Part shown: positions 54,501 to 62,527 of the stretch, piece after piece
Numbering within the stretch: the first letter of the stretch is position 1
Layout of the letters: every line of letters begins with the position of its first letter
Assembly: GCA_016936505.1 (NCBI GenBank)
Contig: JAFGXS010000024.1
Location: 1-64,000 of the forward strand
Direction: 5' to 3'
Length of the DNA: 64,000 nucleotides
DNA from: Bacteroidales bacterium
Lineage (GTDB): Bacteria > Bacteroidota > Bacteroidia > Bacteroidales > F082
The notes under the pieces: model-generated
Databases searched by the model: none
Seen by the model: the letters and a program-made list of their open reading frames with translations, nothing else
Told to the model about the DNA's origin: nothing
Position numbers and translations under genes: made by a program

Positions 54501-55715
54501 CTATTTTACGCTGTTTAAATTGATAAATGGGCGAATCGCTCTTTCAAAAATGCCATTCATGTAAGCAATAGCCATACCATAATTTGAAACAGGAACGCCA
54601 GAATCTATTGCTGGTTTCAAACGGTTTTTTAACTGTTTTTGCGTAACAACACAACCTCCACATTGAATAACCATGGCATAATCGGTTACTGGCCTTTTCA
54701 GCTGATCTAAACCTGCTACAACATCAAACTCAATTTCTTTTCCTGAAAAGGATTGAATCCAACTTGGTAGCTTGTATCTTCCAATATCCTCACAACTTAC
54801 ATGATGAGTACAGGATTCAAGTAACAATACCCGATCACCATTTTGAAGTTCGGAAAGTTTAGGTGTTCCTTCAATATATTTATCGAAATTGGCACGCATT
54901 CGTGCAAATACGATACTAAATCCTGTCAAGGGAATTTCATTAGGAATTAATTTGGAAACAAGACCAAAAGCCTGACTGTCAGTTACAGCCAGGGCCGGCT
55001 TCAAGCCCAGCCCCATAAAATCCTTAAGTTCTGTTTCTCTAACAGTGACACAAACACAATGATGATCCAGGACATCGCGCCAAGCCATCACCTGAGGTAA
55101 AATCATCCGGCCTTCAGGGGCTTCAGAATCAATGGGCGTAATGAGCAATACTAAATCTTTAGGTTTTAATAAACCATCGAATAAAGCGGGTTTCATGTAA
55201 ACCGATTGAGGAATGGCCTTTTTAATTTTTTCAGTTACAAATTCAAGGCTTCCCGGTTCCAAAACGCTAATATCAAAAGTTTCTACCAGAGTTTCCCGGG
55301 CAATAACTTTTCGGGTTTCGTCCAACAGAGATTGCTGGTCTGCCTTGTTGTGAAAAATAACATACGGTACCTCAAGTCTATTGAATTCCGTTATAAGTTT
55401 TTGCTCAAAAGAACCAAAATTATTTTCCGAAAGGAGCAAAACAGCTAAATCGATATGATTGAGAACATCCATTGTTTTTTGGACTCGCTTGCTTCCCAAC
55501 TCTCCAACATCATCAACTCCAGCTGTATCTACGATAATTGCAGGACCAACGCCAAAAATTTCTACTGATTTCTTTACCGGATCGGTGGTGGTTCCGGCAA
55601 CTTCCGAAACAATAGCCACATCCTGACCTGTTATTCTGTTGATAAAGGAACTTTTCCCGTTGTTTCGACGTCCGAAAATACCAATATGGGGTTTTAAATC
55701 TTTTCCTTTTTGCAT
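54501..55715 (-). CDS. hydF: [FeFe] hydrogenase H-cluster maturation GTPase HydF
   Basis: HIGIFGRRNNGKSSFINRITGQDVAIVSEVAGTTTDPV; CTHHVSCEDIGRYKLPSWI; QCGGCVVTQKQL. Confidence 0.96.
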   Translation of the reverse strand: MQKGKDLKPHIGIFGRRNNGKSSFINRITGQDVAIVSEVAGTTTDPVKKSVEIFGVGPAIIVDTAGVDDVGELGSKRVQKTMDVLNHIDLAVLLLSENNFGSFEQKLITEFNRLEVPYVIFHNKADQQSLLDETRKVIARETLVETFDISVLEPGSLEFVTEKIKKAIPQSVYMKPALFDGLLKPKDLVLLITPIDSEAPEGRMILPQVMAWRDVLDHHCVCVTVRETELKDFMGLGLKPALAVTDSQAFGLVSKLIPNEIPLTGFSIVFARMRANFDKYIEGTPKLSELQNGDRVLLLESCTHHVSCEDIGRYKLPSWIQSFSGKEIEFDVVAGLDQLKRPVTDYAMVIQCGGCVVTQKQLKNRLKPAIDSGVPVSNYGMAIAYMNGIFERAIRPFINLNSVK

Positions 55716-55750
55716 CGCTTCAATTCATTTAAATGGTTCACAACATTGAA

Positions 55751-57178
55751 TCAAAAATACAAATCGCGCTCACCCTGTTTTATTCTTTCCACCCGCATCC
55801 GAACTGAGGATTCCAGTTTAGTTTCGTGAAGACTTTCTATATTTTTTTCTATGAGTTTCCAACCTTTGGCAGCTGTTTCCTCTCCGGCATAATCAATAAT
55901 ATACTCGGCAAGAGTAAGAATTGCATTAGGGGTACAAAAGCGTTTGATGAAACCGGGCACTGAAAACTCCATGAAATGCTCACCCGTCCTGCCTTTACGG
56001 TAGCATGCCGTACAAAATGAGGGCAAATAATCGTGCTCTAAAAGTTCATCTATAACTTCACCCAGCGATCGATCATCATTGATTAGGAATTGTTCTTTTT
56101 TTAAATCCTGATGGTTGTTTTCAACTTCAGAATACGCTCCCATTTCAATTTTTGTCCCAGCATCAATTTGCGAGCAACCATATTGCAAAACTTCCTGGCG
56201 GATGTGTGCCTTCTCACGAGCTGTTAAAATCATACCTGTATATGGAACTGCAAGCCGAAGAATAGCAACGATACGGGTAAAGTCATCATCACTGACCAGA
56301 TAATCGGGGTTCAGTTTAAATTCTGAAGCGTCCTGCAAGCGTGGAAATGATATGGTATGAGGGCCGACGTTATAACAGGCTTCAAGATGATTGGTATGCC
56401 TAACCAAACCCATTACTTCAAACCGCCAGTCGTACAAGCCAAAAAGAGCTCCAATGCCTACATCGTCTAAACCAGCTTCCTGTGCACGGTCGAGCGACAC
56501 TAATCGGTTATCGAAATTCATCTTTCGTCCCCCTTTATGGTAAATTTTGTAAGCCTCTGGATGATAGGTCTCCTGAAAAACCTGATATGTTCCGATGCCA
56601 GCTTCTTTCACGGTTCTAAAACCATCAATAGTCAAAGGAGCTGCATTTATGTTTACCCTTCTGATCTCTCCGTTCCCGGTTTTTACATCATAAACGGTTT
56701 TCACCGTTTCTGCAATATATTCAGGTGTATATTTAGGATGTTCACCATAAACCAAAATCAATCGTTTTTGACCATTCTGTTCCAGAGCTTTCACATTGCT
56801 AATAAGTTCCTTTTTTGAAAGTGTTTTTCTTATGGCTTCTTTGTTTGAGCTTTTAAAACCACAATACTCACAGTTATTGATGCAATAGTTTCCCACATAG
56901 AGAGGTGCAAATAAAACAATACGTTTACCATAAACCTTTTCTTTCAGCTTGCGGGCAGCGGCTTTAATTATTTCAATTTGTTCGGGGGTATTGGCTTGAA
57001 TAAGGTTCGCTACTTCCTCTAGATTTAATCGTTTTTTATTCAACGATTTGGCTATAATTTCATTGACCCTTTCATTGGTAGACTTGGCATTATTTAAGTA
57101 AGACCAAATTTCATCAGAATCAATAAATGGAACTTCACGTTGGTCCGGTATGCTGTATGTTTCAGGATTAAATTTCAT
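55751..57178 (-). CDS. hydG: [FeFe] hydrogenase H-cluster radical SAM maturase HydG
   Basis: NYCINNCEYCGFKSSN radical SAM CX3CX2C; C-terminal PSFCTACYRKGRTGEHFM. Confidence 0.96.
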   Translation of the reverse strand: MKFNPETYSIPDQREVPFIDSDEIWSYLNNAKSTNERVNEIIAKSLNKKRLNLEEVANLIQANTPEQIEIIKAAARKLKEKVYGKRIVLFAPLYVGNYCINNCEYCGFKSSNKEAIRKTLSKKELISNVKALEQNGQKRLILVYGEHPKYTPEYIAETVKTVYDVKTGNGEIRRVNINAAPLTIDGFRTVKEAGIGTYQVFQETYHPEAYKIYHKGGRKMNFDNRLVSLDRAQEAGLDDVGIGALFGLYDWRFEVMGLVRHTNHLEACYNVGPHTISFPRLQDASEFKLNPDYLVSDDDFTRIVAILRLAVPYTGMILTAREKAHIRQEVLQYGCSQIDAGTKIEMGAYSEVENNHQDLKKEQFLINDDRSLGEVIDELLEHDYLPSFCTACYRKGRTGEHFMEFSVPGFIKRFCTPNAILTLAEYIIDYAGEETAAKGWKLIEKNIESLHETKLESSVRMRVERIKQGERDLYF

Positions 57179-57189
57179 GGCCTGATGAT

Positions 57190-58311
57190 TTAAATTATAG
57201 GTAATGTTATTTTAAATGTGGTTCCCAATCTTGGCTGACTGCTTACGTCGATTGTTCCACGATACAAATCCACCATTTTCTTAACAATGGAAAGTCCCAG
57301 CCCGGAACCATTTATATTTTGTGTTTCGTTTGTTTTGATGCGAGAAAACTCAGCAAACAATTTCGGCAAATCTTCCTGATCAATACCAATGCCTGTATCA
57401 GAAACTCTAATCATCAGGTTGTTACCTTTTTGCTTCACTTCAAATTGAACCTCCCCGTTTTTTCGGTTATATTTTACTGCATTGGAAAGTAAATTATTAA
57501 ATATTATTTCCATTTCATCAGGATCTGCTGTTAACTGAACCTCATCTTCCAGGTTGGTAATGATTTCGATATTGCTTTGTATGGCCAACGGCATAACTGT
57601 ATCCACCGCCATTCTTGCTAAATAATTAAGGTTCACATTTTGAAGTTTTCTTGACTTTTTTCCGGATTCGAGTCTTGTTAAATCGAGCATATCCATAATC
57701 AGTCCACGCATGGCCTTGATACGAACCAGCGAACGATCAATCATGCTCATGTATTCGGTAATATTTTCACCTGCTTGCTTTTCTTTCATAATTTCAAGAT
57801 AACCTTCCACAGCATTCAATGGCGATTTTAGTTCGTGTGATAGAACCGACAAAAAACGAAACCGAATCTGCCGTCCTTCTTCCTTCATCTTGCGAGTCAT
57901 TCGCATGAGAAACAAGTGCTTACTAATGTTCTCAATTGCGGACTTAACTTCGTCAGGAGTAAAAGGTTTTGGAATGAAATTATAGGCACCGAGGGTTGTT
58001 GCCTTAACTGCAATTTCCAGCGAAGCATAAGATGTTATCATCATTACAGCAATATCAAGCGACATTTTGTTAATTTTCTCGAGCACTTCAATGCCTTGTA
58101 TCCCTGGAAGTTTATTGTCCAATAAAATAATATCAATTTCATGGTGTGTAATCATATTAAGTGCCGATTCTCCGGTTTCAGCATCCATCACTTCAAAAGA
58201 AAAATCTTCATCCATAAATGGAAAACCCACTGTATAATTTTTCAGAACACGTTGAACACCTGACCTTATTCCAGGCTCATCATCCACTACTAAAACCTTT
58301 AACTTTTCCAT
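57190..58311 (-). CDS. receiver-histidine kinase hybrid (REC-HisKA-HATPase)
   Basis: REC VLVVDDEPGIRSGVQRVL...IILLDNKLPGIQG...FIPKPFTPDEV; HisKA FLSVLSHELKSPLNAVEGYL; HATPase NLLSNAVKYNRKNG...GSGLGLSIVKKMV. Confidence 0.93.
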   Translation of the reverse strand: MEKLKVLVVDDEPGIRSGVQRVLKNYTVGFPFMDEDFSFEVMDAETGESALNMITHHEIDIILLDNKLPGIQGIEVLEKINKMSLDIAVMMITSYASLEIAVKATTLGAYNFIPKPFTPDEVKSAIENISKHLFLMRMTRKMKEEGRQIRFRFLSVLSHELKSPLNAVEGYLEIMKEKQAGENITEYMSMIDRSLVRIKAMRGLIMDMLDLTRLESGKKSRKLQNVNLNYLARMAVDTVMPLAIQSNIEIITNLEDEVQLTADPDEMEIIFNNLLSNAVKYNRKNGEVQFEVKQKGNNLMIRVSDTGIGIDQEDLPKLFAEFSRIKTNETQNINGSGLGLSIVKKMVDLYRGTIDVSSQPRLGTTFKITLPII

Positions 58312-58321
58312 AACAATGTGG

Positions 58322-58735
58322 TTATAATTTCAGGAGTCGCTTAATTTCTCTATGGAGCTGGTCGCTTCGAATTCCTTTTTCAATAAATAAATCCGCTTTG
58401 ATCCATTTTTTGTCTTCCTTTGTTTCTACTCTGAAGTTAATTCCTCTTTCGGCTGCTACTGCAGAAGCAATAATCACCGGAAGCCGGGGTTGTTGTTTCT
58501 TGATTTTGTAGGCCAGAACAAAGCCTGCATCCTGGGTTTCCATCATCAAATCAAGAATGGCCAAATCAGGCTTCTCTTCGAGTGCTTTCTCAGCTTCTTT
58601 CATATTCTCAGCAGTTATCACATCAAACCCGAAGTTTTCAATATGGTACTTCATTTGAAATAAATAATCTGGGTCATCATCGACAATCAATATCATTTTC
58701 TTTATTCTCGACATTGCTTCTGTTTTTGACATCAT
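58322..58735 (-). CDS. single-domain response regulator
   Basis: ILIVDDDPDYLFQMKYHIENFGFDV...LAILDLMMETQDAGFVLAYKIKK...PVIIASAV; no output domain. Confidence 0.9.
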   Translation of the reverse strand: MMSKTEAMSRIKKMILIVDDDPDYLFQMKYHIENFGFDVITAENMKEAEKALEEKPDLAILDLMMETQDAGFVLAYKIKKQQPRLPVIIASAVAAERGINFRVETKEDKKWIKADLFIEKGIRSDQLHREIKRLLKL

Positions 58736-60726
58736 CGAACTGTTTTTTTAGGTAATTGAATAATAAAACGGGTTCCTACAAACCCTTTTGTTCTGTCTGT
58801 GTTTGATTCTACATCTATTTTGCCTCTGTGCATTTTTACGATACCATAAACCAATGGAAGTCCCATACCAGTTCCTTTTCCAATAGGTTTTGTTGTATAA
58901 AAAGGCGTAAAAATTTTATCCATATTTTCTTTACTGATACCACATCCTTCATCGACTACAGTAATGGTGAAATCAGTCATTAAGTCATGAATTATCAGGC
59001 TTAACTTTCCCCCATCGGGCATGGCATCTATGGCATTTTTTTCAAGATTGGTAAGAACCTGTCCCATTTGGTCCTTATCAATTTCTACATTCAGCACTTC
59101 TTTATCGGAAAGCACTTCAAAGTTTACATTCTCCGGAACAATTACAGACTGAATACTGCGTTTGCAAAAAGCTACAATATTGGTTTCCTCAGGATTGATT
59201 TGATTTTTTCTGGCAAAATTCAACAATCCTCCCACGATATTTTTACATCTTTCTGCCTGTTCAGCAATAAGGTTTAGATCAGAATTAAGTGACTCATCAT
59301 GAGCCATTTCCTCTTTTAATATATTGCTATACATCAAAATAACACCCAGAGGATTATTTAATTCATGTGCAATTCCTGCAGATAATTGCCCCATAGTGGC
59401 CAGCTTTTCAGTTTGTTTCAGTGCCAGCCGGGCAGAGGCCAGTTTTTCACTGGAAATATTCAGGTTGATAATCGTCGTGTGCATTTGTTCAATTGTATAG
59501 GGAAGACACATCTCTGTTTCGGCATATCCATTCACAATTGCGATGGCATGTTCACGACAAGTATCATAGCCACAAGCACGGCAATTAAGCTGGTCTTTAA
59601 GCTCTTTTTTACCCATCCCTAGCAAAACACAGCTAATTTCTTCTTCACCGGGTTTTGATAAATCAAGTTCATTGGGTCTAAAACTGCGGGTTAAATCTAG
59701 ATCTGAGAATTCTTTTATGTTTTGATCCCATTGGGAGATTTCGAGCCTGATTAGTTTCTTTTCTGTGTATTCTGTTACTTTTTTCGCTCTTGAAAAACGA
59801 CTGCCGTTTTTTGACATCCCAGGCCCCATGATACAACCTTCACAACACAATAACTCAAGATCTTGTCCTTTCAGATTTCCTTTTTCAAACTCAGTAATCG
59901 CATCTATAAAATCCCTATGACCGTTGGCTACCAACACTTTACTATCAGTAATATCAACCTTATGCTCAATGTTACTAAGTAGGCCATGACTGATAGGGAA
60001 AATCGATCCTTTACCTGCAAACGGGGCATCAAAATCATCAGAATTTATTGATTCAGCTGTAATCTTCTCAATCTCAAAAAGAGAACGTAATTCACTAAAA
60101 GTAATGACGAATTCTAGTTCGCTAGCTTCACCCTTTTTGGCAATACAAGGGCCAATGAACACAATTTTATTTTTGTTTCCATATTTCTTTTTTATAACCC
60201 TTCCCATAGCCACCATAGGTGAAACAACCGGAGTTAAACAGGAAGTGAGATGCGCATGATGTTTTTCAATGCATGCTACTACTGCAGGACAATCAGAGGA
60301 GATATACGTTTTGCCATCCGGCTTATTTTTTAATTTTTTGTATTCACGAGCAACCAGATCAGCACCAAAAGCTACTTCAAATACTTTACTAAAACCAAGT
60401 GATTTGAGCATTCCGACAAAAGTTTGGTAATCGTCCAATTCCGTAAACTCGGCTGGAAAGCTAGGGGCGACAGCGGCAAATACCACCCCATCACCGGCAA
60501 GTAGTTTTCTGATTTCATTAATCTGATTATTAAACGTTTTAGCTCCCTGACTGCACACACGCACACAGTTTCCACAGGCAATACAACGTTCTGGCATTAC
60601 TTCTGCCTGTCCATTGATGATTTTAATGGCTTTAACAGGACATTCTCTCACACAGGTATAGCAAACACGGCAGCGATTTTTTACCGTGTAAACTAAGATT
60701 TCCTTATTTCCTGTTGTCGTCATCAT
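58732..60726 (-). CDS. putative H2-sensory [FeFe]-hydrogenase-like protein fused to a histidine kinase
   Basis: 2x[4Fe-4S] (CRVCYTCVRECP, CIACGNCVRVC); H-cluster-domain motifs SSDCPAVV, GPCIAKKGEASELE, LCCEGCIMGPG; Fe-S motif CRACGYDTCREHAIAIVNGYAETEMC; HisKA LSAGIAHELNNPLGVIL; HATPase NLEKNAIDAMPDGG...GTGMGLPLVYGIV. Confidence 0.9.
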   Translation of the reverse strand: MMTTTGNKEILVYTVKNRCRVCYTCVRECPVKAIKIINGQAEVMPERCIACGNCVRVCSQGAKTFNNQINEIRKLLAGDGVVFAAVAPSFPAEFTELDDYQTFVGMLKSLGFSKVFEVAFGADLVAREYKKLKNKPDGKTYISSDCPAVVACIEKHHAHLTSCLTPVVSPMVAMGRVIKKKYGNKNKIVFIGPCIAKKGEASELEFVITFSELRSLFEIEKITAESINSDDFDAPFAGKGSIFPISHGLLSNIEHKVDITDSKVLVANGHRDFIDAITEFEKGNLKGQDLELLCCEGCIMGPGMSKNGSRFSRAKKVTEYTEKKLIRLEISQWDQNIKEFSDLDLTRSFRPNELDLSKPGEEEISCVLLGMGKKELKDQLNCRACGYDTCREHAIAIVNGYAETEMCLPYTIEQMHTTIINLNISSEKLASARLALKQTEKLATMGQLSAGIAHELNNPLGVILMYSNILKEEMAHDESLNSDLNLIAEQAERCKNIVGGLLNFARKNQINPEETNIVAFCKRSIQSVIVPENVNFEVLSDKEVLNVEIDKDQMGQVLTNLEKNAIDAMPDGGKLSLIIHDLMTDFTITVVDEGCGISKENMDKIFTPFYTTKPIGKGTGMGLPLVYGIVKMHRGKIDVESNTDRTKGFVGTRFIIQLPKKTVR

Positions 60727-60788
60727 TGTTTTAGGGTTCGTGTCTGATAAAATGCTTATGAATCAATTCTTTTTCTTAATCATAAAAA

Positions 60789-62513
60789 TCAAATCATTAC
60801 ATCTCTTTTCTGATAATGGGTATGCAATAACTCATGACTTTTATGTCCAAGAGGTTCGCCTAAGAAATTCTGATAGAGCTCAATAATTTCCGGGTTTTTA
60901 TGCGACACTTTCAAGGTTTCTTTTTTGTCAATGTCATACAAGGTTTTCATCCGTTGGGCCAACTGTTTGTCATCAGTTCCAATGTGCTGCCCTCCACCAC
61001 CAATACAACCACCGGGACAAGCCATTATTTCAATAAATTGAATATCCTTACGTCCTGCACGAATTTCATCAAGCAAGACTTTGGCATTAGCCATTCCGTT
61101 GACAACAGCCACACCAAGTTCCAAATCACTTATTTTAATTTGAGTTTCTTTTCTTTTTTCAAAACCTCTGACTTGGGGAATAGTAAAATTCACTAATTCT
61201 TTACCCGTCAGTTTAAAATGCGCTGTGCGAATAGCTGCTTCCATAACACCACCTGAGGCACCAAACATTTTTCCGGCACTGCTACGAAATCCTAATGGGG
61301 AATCCGTAACTTCCGGGTCGATATTAAACATATCCACACCATAGAGTTTCAAAAATTTGGTCAACTCACGGGTAGTTAAAACGGCATCAACATCTGAGAT
61401 TCCTTTGTGGACCATTTCTTCACGTTGGGCCTCAAATTTCTTGGCTGTACAAGGCATGATAGCAACCATGTAAATATCTTCCGGATTGATACCTTGCTTT
61501 TCAGCAAAATACGTTTTTACAACGGCCCCCATCATTTGCTGTGGCGATTTACATGTTGACAAATTGGGAATCAAATCAGAATAAAATTCTTCTGCATATT
61601 TTACCCAACCCGGGCAGCAACTGGTAATCATTGGCAAAGTTTCTTCATTGGTTATCCGACGAATGAGCTCAGCTGATTCTTCCATAATGGTAAGATCTGC
61701 AGCAAATGAGGAATCAAAAATAAAATCAAATCCTACTTTGCGAAGAGCTGCATTTAAGATCCCATTATTATCCATACCAGGTTCTAAACCAATCTCTTCA
61801 GACATGGAAACGCTTATGGATGGAGCGTACTGAACTACCACTGTTTTATTTTGATCGTTGATGGCGGATTGAATTTCAGCAAAATGATTTTTTTCAGTTA
61901 ACGCTCCTGTCGGACAAACCATAATGCATTGCCCACAATTAATGCAACTTGAAGTATTGAGCCCCTGATTGAAAGAGGTTCCTATAAACGCTTTATTACC
62001 ACGGTTAATAAAATCAATGCATGATACTCCCATAACTTCTTCACAAATGGTAACGCAACGGCCACAAAGAATACACTTTTCAGGATCTCTTACAATAGAA
62101 GCACTTGATAAATCCAATTTTTCTTTATTCTTTTTCCCGCGAATTCGTCTTTCTCTGACATGATGTTCTTCGCTTAAGTTTTGAAGTTCGCAATTCTTAT
62201 CACGAACACAGTAAAGACAATCATCAGGATGGTTCGAAAGCAACAGTTCGATGATAGTTTTTCGGGCTTCAACCACTCGCTGACTATGCGTTTTAATTTC
62301 CATACCCGGAGCAGCAGGAAAAGAACAGGAAGTAATCAGCTTCCCGCTCTTCATGTCTTCCACAATACACATTCGGCAAGCTCCGGTAGGCATAGATTCT
62401 TTGAGATGACAAAGTGTTGGTACTTTAATTCCATTTCGCTTCAATACATCCAGAATAGTTTCTCCCTGTTCTGCAGAGCATTCTTTGTTGTTTATGTTGA
62501 TGGTATAATTCAT
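60789..62513 (-). CDS. hydA: [FeFe] hydrogenase catalytic subunit (NADH-linked / bifurcating-type HydA)
   Basis: 574 aa; [2Fe-2S] GIKVPTLCHLKESMPTGACRMCIVED; two [4Fe-4S]; H-cluster motifs MITSCCPGWVKY, MPCTAKKFEA, MACPGGCIGGGGQ. Confidence 0.95.
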   Translation of the reverse strand: MNYTININNKECSAEQGETILDVLKRNGIKVPTLCHLKESMPTGACRMCIVEDMKSGKLITSCSFPAAPGMEIKTHSQRVVEARKTIIELLLSNHPDDCLYCVRDKNCELQNLSEEHHVRERRIRGKKNKEKLDLSSASIVRDPEKCILCGRCVTICEEVMGVSCIDFINRGNKAFIGTSFNQGLNTSSCINCGQCIMVCPTGALTEKNHFAEIQSAINDQNKTVVVQYAPSISVSMSEEIGLEPGMDNNGILNAALRKVGFDFIFDSSFAADLTIMEESAELIRRITNEETLPMITSCCPGWVKYAEEFYSDLIPNLSTCKSPQQMMGAVVKTYFAEKQGINPEDIYMVAIMPCTAKKFEAQREEMVHKGISDVDAVLTTRELTKFLKLYGVDMFNIDPEVTDSPLGFRSSAGKMFGASGGVMEAAIRTAHFKLTGKELVNFTIPQVRGFEKRKETQIKISDLELGVAVVNGMANAKVLLDEIRAGRKDIQFIEIMACPGGCIGGGGQHIGTDDKQLAQRMKTLYDIDKKETLKVSHKNPEIIELYQNFLGEPLGHKSHELLHTHYQKRDVMI

Positions 62514-62527
62514 TTCAAAATACTTTT

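Noticed and set aside
58732-60726. Calling this a catalytic hydrogenase
   Set aside because: H-cluster motifs deviate from catalytic enzymes and the C-terminus is a histidine kinase; a sensory role is more likely.
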